Shown here: positions 37,796-48,000 of the stretch, piece after piece
Layout: the number at the start of each line of letters is the position of its first letter
Position numbering within the stretch: the first letter of the stretch is position 1
Assembly (NCBI GenBank): GCA_025267735.1
Contig: CM046311.1
Coordinates: forward strand, 33,394,895 to 33,458,894
Origin: Mactra quadrangularis
Lineage: Eukaryota > Mollusca > Bivalvia > Venerida > Mactridae
Length of the DNA stretch: 64,000 bases
Direction: 5' to 3'
Program-made: the position numbers and the translations under genes
Notes under the pieces: generated by a model
Told to the model about the DNA's origin: nothing
Seen by the model: only the letters and a program-made list of their open reading frames with translations
Databases searched by the model: none

Positions 37796-38347
37796 TTTTG
37801 GTTTTTAACACAAGCACGAGATTTTTGTGCAGATTACATCACGTGATTATACCACCGCATGGTCGCGTAGCAAAACGATGCATGATTTTGTCGATCTTCT
37901 TTTAGTGTAATTAGACTGAAATGTCAAACTTGATCTCTGAAATTTTCATTTGAATATGTTGACAATTGAATAAATTTAAGTGTTATAAAGTGATGCGTTA
38001 GAACATTTGATTAGTATATAACGGATGTGCTGCAATGTGTCAAATTAAGTTAGTACCTTCCAATAGACCAATGTACTCAGATAATAAAGAAATTATGGTA
38101 GTAGCTAGCGCTACTTATTTTTGTCATGACTAATTTGTCAATACATGCATGTATGTACAACATGTATTTTAAACAAAGTTGATTCAATAACCAGGAATTT
38201 AAATTTCATTTGTACCCATTGGCAGAGTACATTTATATATACATTTATAAATCGACCAAACTGAAATGTTACAGGTCACTCTCATTTATACATTACAAAT
38301 CATTTAATTTATGCTTTTACTAAAAAGTACGACAAAATACATATTTT
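37796..38347. other. Intergenic, no feature recognised
   Basis: AT-rich DNA without a supportable exon or repeat. Confidence 0.4.
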
Positions 38348-38524
38348 TGTTTGGTTTAACACTGTAGCAACACATCGTATAGGACATATATCATATCACA
38401 GGGGTCAGTCAACATACTCATCGTTCCTGGAAAGGCTTGATTTCTGGATTTAGCTATCAATCAGTTAGGTACATACTTCTGTCAGTGACTGACAAGTGCC
38501 CTACATGATTAAGAATCATTGGTA

Positions 38525-38699
38525 CAGTCAGATCTCGATACAACTACATCGTTCGTTTCCAAGAAATGTGTCGTTATAACGCATATGTCAGTGTAATGAA
38601 TTCTTCCGACCATGTACATAATGGTATTGGTTCCCATAAAATATGTCAGTATAACGAGAATGTCGTTGTAACGGATGTCGTTGTATCGAGATCTGACTG
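38525..38699. mobile_element. 175-bp MITE, pogo/Tc1-mariner type
   Basis: Terminal inverted repeats start CAGTCAGATCTCGATACAAC and are mirrored exactly at the other end. TA dinucleotides flank both ends as target duplications. It resembles non-autonomous pogo/Tigger elements. It inserted into the SINE body. Confidence 0.8.
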
Positions 38700-38708
38700 T
38701 AATAGGAA

Positions 38709-38840
38709 TAGGGGGTTTAGGTGACGTGACGTTGTCGTGACGTCGACACTATTTTTGGGTTTTATACTAAAGTTTAAGTGCTAAATTTGATTTTATTATA
38801 GACAAAAATAGCATGGACCAAAAAGGGCCTGAACCCCCTA
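38709..38840. mobile_element. ~132-bp MITE, possibly hAT type
   Basis: Ends TAGGGGGTTTAGG and CCTGAACCCCCTA form imperfect inverted repeats. The 8-base flanks AATAGGAA and ATAGGGAA are near-identical, as expected for an aged 8-bp target duplication. Family assignment is tentative. Confidence 0.5.
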
Positions 38841-39417
38841 ATAGGGAAAATTGCCGTAAAATTTATTCCATGACCAAACTCCCGGAAAGTATGCACCTCG
38901 AGGGAATTGACCACTCGATCAGTAGACTTGTGTCATTATACATACATGTATGTACGTGAAACAGTAAATGGTATAAACTGATTGACGACAAGGTTATTCA
39001 ATGTATCTCATACTTAACTCGAGTTTTGAATGATGAGTCATTCTCCAAAAATCTTTTTGAATAAATACCAAGTATCAGGGTAAAACTGATAAGATATACA
39101 AATGTAGTAATGTTCCAATTAAAAGACAACCTTGGTTATTGCAAAAATCACGCGAGTTTTGACAGTTTCTTTATAATGATGAAAATCTCCGCATCGTGTT
39201 AAATGAATGTCCTTTAGATTGAATAGAAACACACGTCATAGTTAGTACACAAGCCACCTAAGCGGTTTATTTGGGGAATTTACCTACAGAAAATTCTACA
39301 ATTTGATTGGCTGACCTTCACTGGCACTTTGCAGTCAATTGGCACAGTGATCGATTATTTTTAAAGATTTTGTTCGCCACAAGTTTTATATTGAAAAGGG
39401 CTGAGACAGAGTATTTT

Positions 39418-39560
39418 TTGTTAAATTATCGATCTAGTGTAATTTCCAATTTTATACGCAGTTAATTAATAACAATTTTGTTGATTCATTGATCTAGAGT
39501 TATTTTTCAATTTTTACGCAGATGATTAAACACAATTTTAGTTAAATGATCGATTTAGGC
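39418..39560 (+). repeat. ~65-bp repeat, two to three copies
   Basis: 'gttaaattatcgatctagtg', 'gttgattcattgatctagag' and 'gttaaatgatcgatttaggc' begin related units that continue with 'aatttt(a)tacgcag'. Confidence 0.55.
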
Positions 39561-39639
39561 CTAATTTTGTATTCGTATAATTATGTTTCGACATGTCACC
39601 GAGTTTACTCTTTAAGTTTAGATTATTGACATAGATTAC

Positions 39640-39760
39640 ATTAGCAATTCAGGTCTTAGTAAGCGACATATTATGAAGCGCATCACAAAAATGTCGGGGA
39701 CGTAGACATTCGAAGGGCATGCGCAGTCAATATTCAGTATAACGGTATGTAGTTAGGTTA
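39640..39760 (-). repeat. Dispersed repeat, mate of 16610-16730
   Basis: It contains 'agcaattcaggtcttagtaa', the complement of the motif at the other copy, then 'gcgacata', 'gacgtagacat' and 'ggtatgtagttaggtt'. Confidence 0.5.
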
Positions 39761-40520
39761 ACCCAAAACGTGAATGGTTACAATTTACTTACGCAATTTT
39801 GTCAGAGATATTCATAAATTTATCTTTTATACAGTACTTGTAACATAATGCATAACTATGCATGGGCCTCAATTTATTTCACTAGCTAGCAAACACGAAA
39901 AAGTCATGAAACATGTAATACTTGAAATTTTCACCTCTATAATGATGTAACCACTATACTACAATTTTCTTTTGATGTTCAAGATTTATAAGTTGTGTCT
40001 TTAAGCTGATATATGCAATGCAATCTTCTCATTTTCGGTAAATTATGCAAATTTAGGCCTTACATGTTGGAAATATTTATGCACAGTATTATATTACATA
40101 TTTACTTATTCTTGATCATATTTAGTTTGGTAGTAATATTGTGATGAGCCATAATTGGAAGTATTGTAGGTGGTAAATCGCTATTAAATCATCACATGAA
40201 TACAGATACAACATATTCATTTTCATTTCATTAGAATAAGTCCTAAGTTCTGTACATATTTCCAAAGAGATTTAAGCTTTGAAATAAACGTTTCATGAAA
40301 ATACAATACGTTTTGTTAGTAAAGACAATCTTTCAAAATTAACCAGTTCGTGTATATTTTAAATATTTTCTTTTTCACCTGGCCGGGTTGATATCTAAAT
40401 ATCAACTCGCTCACGTGAAAAAGAACAACTCGCTCTCGTCAAATCTTTTGTTTTACTAGGTGATTCCGAAATATATTAACCCGTGTTAGACAAAGGAAGC
40501 GGTGTGTAAGAATTGTATAT

Positions 40521-41430
40521 AGTCATTTCGAGGTAAACCCAGTTTTCAGGCTTAGGAATTGAAATTTTCAGCGAAAATGGATAATTCAAAGAAGAGTGTG
40601 AAAGACGAAACTCTTCACATTAATAAAATAATATTGCTTAAGTGTTGAATATTTAGCTTCGAGAGGTTAGGGAATGACATATGTAAGTGACAAATGACAG
40701 TTTCAACTTGTTCTAAAGAATTGCTCAAATTGTAGTAAATTGTTACAAAGAGGGTAACTATGTAAAATATTGTAACATTTCGACACAATCCGTTTTGTGG
40801 TAATAACCCGAATTGTAGTTAATGATTTTAAAAATAATTTAATCGACAACTTGAACAAAGAAAATAAAAAAAGTAATGATGTTTATACAGTTACTTTGAG
40901 GTAAACCAAGTTTTCAGGCTAAGGATTTGGAATCTTTAGCGAAAATGGTGAATTCTAAGAAGAGTTTGAAAAGACGAAACTCTTCACATTAAAGAAATGA
41001 TATTGCTTAAGTGTTGTAAATGATTTTAAAAACAATTTAATCAACAACTTGAACAAAGAAAATAAAAAAGTAATGATGTAAATATAGTTATTTTGAGGTT
41101 AAAACAATTTTCAGACTAAGGAATTTGAATTTTCAGCGAAAATTGTGAATTCTAAGAAGAGCGTGAAAAGACGAAAATCTTGACATTTAAGAAACAATAT
41201 TGCTTTAGTGTTGACTATTGAGCTTCGAGAGGTTAGGGAATGACTATGTAAGTGACAAATGACAGTTTGAACTTGTTCGGACGAATTGCTCAAAATGTAG
41301 TAAATTGTTACAAAGTGGGTTACGATGTAAAATATTGTAACATTTCGACAAAACCCGTTTTGTGGTAATAACCCGAATTGTGGTAAATTATTACAAAGTG
41401 GGTTACGATGTCAAATATTGTAACATTTGT
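40521..41430 (+). repeat. Tandem repeat, ~370-bp unit, three copies
   Basis: Units start at about 40521, 40889 and 41086 with 'agt(c/t)att(t)(c/t)gaggt(t)aaa'. The second unit lacks about 170 bases of its centre. Shared blocks include 'gcttcgagaggttagggaat', 'caaatgacagttt' and 'taataacccgaattgt'. It sits immediately before the exon-like segment at 41592. Confidence 0.75.
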
Positions 41431-41591
41431 AACATTATATCATGCATATATATTTTGGATATTATAGTTTTTATTGTTTTTTTTCAGTGTAGTATTCACT
41501 GTCCTGTGTTCTGTAAGCATTTTACGTTAGACCACCGTTACCGTAATGAACGGTTAATTGTATGATACGTTAAGGTGCGAACGTTTAAAGA

Positions 41592-41660
41592 TGGCGGAAA
41601 AAAGAGTCGTTACTTCTATCTTATTAGAAGAATTCGGACTGAAGGACTTGCTCTCTCGTG
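41592..41660 (+). CDS. Candidate first exon (23 codons), unrecognised
   Basis: ATG in near-ideal context (AAGATGGCGG) opens MAEKRVVTSILLEEFGLKDL, then LSR, and ends in phase 0 at a perfect donor GTAAGT. Beyond the donor the frame soon stops and a LINE remnant begins. A true gene start, or the start of a domesticated or retroposed gene, is possible. No second exon was found. Confidence 0.35.
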
Positions 41661-41679
41661 TAAGTACTCATTGGAGGTT

Positions 41680-42852
41680 AGCAATGAATGCTATATACTA
41701 ATATACATATAGCTAAGACAGAAGAAGATTTACGACGTATACTAGATACACAACGGGATTGGTGTCGTGAATGGCGTGTACTTATCAACACTGACAAGTC
41801 AAAATGCATTCACTTCCGGTCTTGCCGACGTCTACAAACAAACTCAGAGTTTAAAATTGGTGATACTATCATCGCGATAGAAGACAATTATAAATACCAC
41901 GGAGTAACTTTTAATTATAGAGGGGATTTTTCTACAAATGCAGAAATATAAGCTAAGAGTTCGGGCAGGGCCTTAGGTAAAGTCATATCTAAAACACGTA
42001 AAATCAAAGAGTTTGGTACTAGAACATTTGGAAAGTTATACGAATCATGTATTGTGCCAATCATGGATTATTGCTCTAGTGTATGGGGTTATAAAGCATT
42101 CCAACGTATAGACAATGTGAAACATCGCACCATGAGATATTACCTCGAGGTACATCGCTTTGCTCCAATACTGGCAATGACAGGAGACATGGGTTGGATT
42201 CCTCCTCAATATCGTCGATGGATAAATATATTGAGACTACGGAATAGACTTATAGGTTTAGAAAAAACTAGGATTACAAAATTGATATTTTTGATGGATT
42301 ATAACAACTGTCATAATAACTAGTCGAGTGATATAAAAGACGTTTTCACTAAACTCAACACTTGGAGCCCATTAACCTTGAATCAGTGAAAACCCGTGTT
42401 AAAGAATTTTACAGCGCCTTTTGGTCTAATAAAATTAATAATATACATACACTAAGGACATATAGACTATTTAAAACAGAATTTGACCAAGAGGTATATG
42501 TAACGCTCAACTTGAATAGGCAGAACAATACTCTTCGCACAATTGAGGTGAACTTTGTCTTCAAATGTGAACATTACAATACCATCCGTGAAAATTGACT
42601 AAATACACTATATTAGCCTATCTAAAAAGAAGAGATACAAGTACAATGTACACATAATAATTTGATATTACATAAGTAGTTGACTTCCTTACTTTACTTA
42701 ATTTCTTATATCTTATTCTTTCAAATATATTGTCACTATGTATATTTTTGTGCTACCTGTTTATACTTTCATAATTTGTTATATAATGACGGAGACTTAT
42801 AGACCCATTGGGTCGGGTGCATACACATTGTATTATTATGTTATTGTAATGA
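41680..42852 (+). pseudogene. LINE (non-LTR retrotransposon) reverse transcriptase remnant
   Basis: Three successive frames (41688-41951, 42054-42323, 42362-42598) plus the text between them read as the C-terminal part of a non-LTR RT: KTEEDLRRILDTQRDWCREW, INTDKSKCIHF, YKYHGVTF, LYESCIVPIMDYCSSVWGY, GDMGWIPPQYRRWINILRLR, then LRTYRLFKTEF and a cysteine end. The expected YADD active site near the left end is replaced by a YTN stretch. In-frame stops and a frame change show it is dead. The 3' tail (to about 42852) has the look of a LINE 3' UTR. CR1/L2/Jockey-like by feel only. Confidence 0.82.
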
Positions 42853-44418
42853 AATTGGGTATAATTAGAATGCAATTATCAAAGCAAATTTAATTAGTCA
42901 CGTTCATACTCATTTGCGATACAAGGTTTTGAAAATCTATAATTTATTCACATTACATTCATTATCTTTTTTATCAAGTATTGTTCATAAACAATTGCTT
43001 TACTAAATGCGAATTGTATTTGACGTTATTAGAAATAATAAATTGAATGTACCCAAAACCGATTTGCATTTATGTTATTTTTTAAAAATTTTCTGTTATT
43101 ATCTATCATTATTGGCAAACAATAATAACTTCTTAAACAATACCATAAATGTGACTTAGTACCCGTATTAACGAATTCCATGAATTCTAATTCCGTTATT
43201 CAAACATAATCAAAAAGCATTGTATGAAAAACAAGTTTCATATTGGTCTATTTTTTTTGCAAGTATAGATATCAATTATCTATCCGTTGGTAAAATGACA
43301 AATGCAAATTTGTTTGTAAAACTTCCGCATTTCATATGATACCCAAAGAGTCATTAAAGTTCGAGGTTCTATGGATTGTGGCAGTGTGCCAATGGTGTGC
43401 TATAGGACTTGTAATCTATCAAACTGTGAGAAGCTTTACATTTCTTGATTAATCTTTTCATGGAGGACATTAGTCGACTTTGTTGTATAAGATCCAGTGT
43501 TATTATAAATTCTTATTCCAAATTATTTTTTAAAGTACAAACATATAATATTTTATAATTTCATCGCATATTTCATCGAGTAACCACACATTTCACCGTA
43601 AAGCATGGCATAATGCATTTATTTCCAATTTATTACCTTTATTGTTTACTCAAAGAATCAGGAACCAGCATTTGGCACTAATTTACATTTGTGCAAGAAA
43701 GTTTACAAATGCCTCTCACTGAAAAGGGAAGTAAACCTTGGTTGGATTCGATTGCCGACCCTTATGGGTCACTGATTGATCTAGTTCAAACAAACCTTAT
43801 TCAGTTGAAAAAAATCCAATAAAAATCAGTTCTAAATAAAAACTATTTGGAAAACAATTAAAACACAAGTACTGAATTATAAGTTATGATTGTATTTATT
43901 ATAACACTATTACAATATTACATGGGCATTCTACAATTTGTATTCAGTTATTATTATAATTAAGATAAGTGTATTGTTCATTTTTTCTCAACTGTCAAAA
44001 CATGAATAATTTCACGGTGTATGCGTTTGATAGAATTATTGTCGTAATACACCCATGAGTTTCCGAAAGTGTGTATTATGATTGTGTAAAGCTTCTTATT
44101 CCGTGTGATATGTTTTAGTCAAGATATATCTATTATCAATTTGGTCGCCAGTATAAAAAACATGCATTCAGTCACCGTGAAATTATTCAAGCTTTGACAG
44201 TTGAGAAAAAACGGACAATACAATGTCTGTTCAGTTATAAAAATACTAATACAGTAAATGTAAGGATAAGCAAGCACAATTACATAAATAAAAGTACTGA
44301 CAGTACTGATAGGACGGAGCTACTGAAATTGTAAAAATCATTACGCTAAACTTTTGTGAAATATTAAACGAGGGCATTTTAACCATTTTTACAAATCTTT
44401 TTTACAAATACAAATATA
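42853..44418. other. Intergenic between LINE and gene B, no feature recognised
   Basis: AT-rich sequence. It contains one pair of inverted stretches around 43980-44215 ('tttttctcaactgtcaaa' and 'tttgacagttgagaaaaa') with 'tttcacggtg'/'caccgtgaaa' inside, suggesting a ~235-bp foldback element. No gene. Confidence 0.5.
43980..44215. mobile_element. ~235-bp foldback element
   Basis: Terminal text CATTTTTTCTCAACTGTCAA at the left is mirrored by 'gacagttgagaaaaaac' at the right, and inner arms match ('acatgaataatttcacggtg' versus 'caccgtgaaattattcaag'). No coding sequence. Confidence 0.6.
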
Positions 44419-44424
44419 TTTATT
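44419..44424 (-). terminator. Candidate poly(A) signal of gene B
   Basis: AATAAA lies on the minus strand about 385 bases past the gene B stop codon, in AT-rich DNA. It is the first exact copy found downstream. Chance occurrence is possible. Confidence 0.4.
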
Positions 44425-44807
44425 AATTAAGCACAAATGTGCTTTCCTGCTTTGAGTTGGCGGCAACACAATACATACAAACATATAGTCATGCAAATTA
44501 CAAGTAATGACAATACATCATAGAAAAATGGAAATTAGTACATAATATATAAACAAGCGAGCATAAAAATAAGATAACTCATAAAATAATATAACAATAC
44601 AAACAAAACACTTCTTAATTTGATTTTCAAACAAATTTAAATGATTTACAAAAAAGTATTTAAGGCTGTATGTAATAAACTAGCCTTGAACATTAAGGGT
44701 AAAATCCGGGTAATCCAACTAATTGGACCAAGCTATTTAAAGAGTTTGCAAAGGGAAATAAAAGACTTATACCCCCCCATTATTTCAGTATGCATGGTCA
44801 GTGTTTT

Positions 44808-45025
44808 TCATGTTGTAGCTCCACATTTTACGTCAACGTTTTCTGGAATACATTCATCTGGATATTGTGTACAAAGTTCACTAAAACCTCCACTTGACAC
44901 AATCCGTTCTAAATATAGATTTTGTAATGACGTCACAACATCGCTGTTATCACATGATCCATCAAAAGCATATGTCTCGTACGCGGGTTGGTATGTTAAT
45001 GTGTCTGAGACTGACTCCACTTCAA
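44808..45025 (-). CDS. Gene B exon 7: C-terminal module and stop
   Basis: The exon follows acceptor ATTTCAG in phase 1, encodes 71 residues and ends at TGA (44810-44808). It has four cysteines, a central LQNLYLERIVSSGGF, and a closing CTQYPDECIPENVDVKCG. This is not sushi, HYR or EGF and I do not recognise it. The even cysteine number suggests two disulfides. Confidence 0.85.
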
Positions 45026-48000
45026 CTGAAATACATATGTCAGAAATCAGAATGGTATATCAAAATATCGTTTTTATTCATGGCGCCGAATTTGTGACAG
45101 TGGCAATAAAGACAAAAACGGTCATCTCTGAGTGTATAATAAAAATTTATGTTACACACAATACATGTATTTCAATTAATTATAACCTGATTAAGGATAT
45201 ACATTTATTGTGTGTAATATATATTCTTAATTTAAAAAAAAAATATTTTTGTAAAACAAATAGTCCCACTATACATAAATACAAAAAACACTGAATATTC
45301 AAACATTATTACAGTACACATTAACACATGCAAGCACAGTCACAGAATAGTTCGATATAATCATTTTAACATAATTAAATCCAACAAAACAACATCTTTT
45401 TTACTTTCATATCCATACACATAAATATATAAAAATACATCTACATAAGTACATGTGGCTACTATAAGAGACATTTAGATACGTTCAATATGCATTCCAT
45501 CATGTCTTTTAAATATTTATAGCTACACGTGACAATTAATCTCTCAACAGATAACCTCATAGTTAATGAATTAACTAACTTATCAAAACTTGAGCATGCG
45601 TAATAAAAAGTATCTTACTCTGACAATCAGGAACTGGTCCAGCAGCAATCCACGACCCAGATGCTCCACATACATACATTGTCTCATAACTATTATCCTC
45701 TAGTCCTATTGTATAATTCTGCTGACATGTCATCATACAAAATTGACCATAATCTCTTCTCCATCCATTACAAATCAATGCTCCATTTATTGGTACATTT
45801 AACTCTTCACAAGGAGTTGCTGTAATAAAGAATTAACATAGAATTAATAATTTTTTATTCTGGGTTATTGTAATTTGGAAAAGTTTATAACAAAGAGAAG
45901 ACATTCTTCAAATAGAGAGTAGCAAAATCCATTAAAATAAATATTATCAAAATCCTTCAAAATGAATAGTAGTAAAATCCTTCAAAATGTAGAATAGCAA
46001 AATCCTTCAGAATGAAGAATAACAAAATCCTTCAAAATGAATAGTAGCAAAATCCTTCAGAATGAAGAATACCTAAATCCTTCGGATAGCACAATGCTTT
46101 TGAAAGAATAATAGCAAAATCCTTCAGAATGAAGAGTAGCAAAAATCATCAGAAAGAAGAATAGCAAAATCCTTCAAAAAGTGTACAAAATAATACTGAT
46201 AATCAAAGAATACTAGAAATACTTGAAATTGTAGAGCAGAAAATAGATTAAGAAATCCTCGTTGAGAATACGCATGTTTTATGGTCCCTAACAAATATTT
46301 CGAATGTAATCACGTATAGCATTAAATATACAGGCATATGTACATGTCTTTGTATATTTAAATAAAACTTAGGATTTTACATGCGTATATCTAGGGGTCT
46401 ACTTAGTCCGTAATCACTAATGCGAATTCTTTATTGAAAACATACGTATTTTAAATACAATAGCTTAATTACATTTAGATGAAACTTAATATTAAAGCGT
46501 GCAGATTCTTCCCAAAAACAAACAAATATGTTCCAGATACTCACGTCTCACCGATATATTGAAGGCACACTCGGTTGACAAGCCGTTAGATGGTTTCGTA
46601 GCAACGTATTGAGCTGTAAAATCACCCCATGGAAACACAAAGGAAGGAGATGGGTAGTTTGAAACTATTTCAATGACGTTTCCAAGGGGATCGTAGAAAC
46701 TTGGTGGTGTCCAATCAAATCTTACAGTTCTTTCTGTAGCATTAACTGCTAAGTGACCACTACAGTTGACAGTCACGGGTGGCTGTATATCTGAAAATTA
46801 AAATTAGAAACAGTCATATTTTGTTATTCTTATGTCATTTGTTATTATGAAATATTCGCTTTGTTGCTTTAACAACGTGCTGTTTAAAAGCTTGATGTCA
46901 TGTAAAGATTTTATTCGAGGCATTAAATAAGTGGGATTTGAAACTATCAATTACTTAAGTTCACAGCCGCCCGGGTAGCTCAGTTGGTAGCACTCAAGTC
47001 TACTGATCGAGGGGCCGTGGGTTCGATTTTCGGCGGAGCATACTTTCGTGAAGCTTGGTCATGAAATTAATTTTACCTATTTTCTATGATTTTTAATGGT
47101 GTGGGGCAGTTGTCGGTCAATGACGAAAGTATGAGATTATTAGCTGGTTAACAACTAAAACCAGATATTTATTCTTTCCAGGAGGAGTGAGTACTTTGAC
47201 TGACCGCCGTTATTTGACCTATACAATATGTTGCTACGGCGTTAAACCCAACAAAACAAACAAACAAACAAACACATAAACTTAAGCTCACTACAATGTT
47301 AGTGGTTGTGTTTGGAATAAAATCATCACGAAACTTTTGTAAAAATGAATTTAACAAACTTCAATAATGACGTAATAATGCTTTAGTACATTCAAAACTA
47401 CTCGGTCATTTCCATGACCTGAAAATATATATTTTTATTGGACAAACTAGATAAATTTTAGAGTGTCTTTAGTAGTGCCTGAAGTGGATAGAACAGGATT
47501 GTGCTAACTCTGTACAGTTTCTTGCATATTGTAGTAGCAAAAGGTTGGAGGAATGGTCTGATTAAATCGTATTTGCTTAGTGCATATCGCTCCACCATAC
47601 ATTTGAGCTTAATTGCATTCAAAAGAAAAATAAATACTGTCTAAATAAAGTGTACGTTTTCGTCAGCTTTATCATGGTTCTGTGTGTTGCTTAAAAACTA
47701 TAAAACATTAACATTCATCATCACCTTCATACTATTATATGATTAATGTCTTTTGAAACATGCACATCTTTACAAATTTCAATTTTATAAAGTATCATTA
47801 CTTCTCTTTCAAATGTAACAGTCCATCATTATGACCATATTTTTATTTGAAATAACTTTTATTTGTATTTAAGAATACGCAACCTTTCTACACGAGTAAA
47901 AGTAATTGTTAATAGCACTGTTTATACTAGAAGTAAAACAAAAGGTGTAAATATCCTTTAGGGAATTTCTATCCTTACCATTTTCGCATAATCGTCCACC

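Larger units (their letters stand above)
38348..38945 (-). mobile_element. SINE split by two nested MITEs
   Basis: The SINE 3' half (38348-38524) and its 5' half (about 38846-38945, 'ccatgaccaaactcccggaa', 'gatcagtagacttg') are separated by two inverted-repeat elements at 38525-38699 and 38709-38840. The two halves resume at adjacent points of the family consensus. Confidence 0.75.

Noticed and set aside
44641..45294. 217-codon open frame on the plus strand
   Set aside because: It runs antisense across the last exon of gene B, whose minus-strand frame has matching splice phase, cysteines and stop. The plus frame shows no domain and its ends are AT-rich.
46966..47040. Possible tRNA genes at the heads of the repeats
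   Set aside because: The heads have box A and box B but continue into a shared non-tRNA body with A-rich tails, and many copies exist, so they are SINEs.
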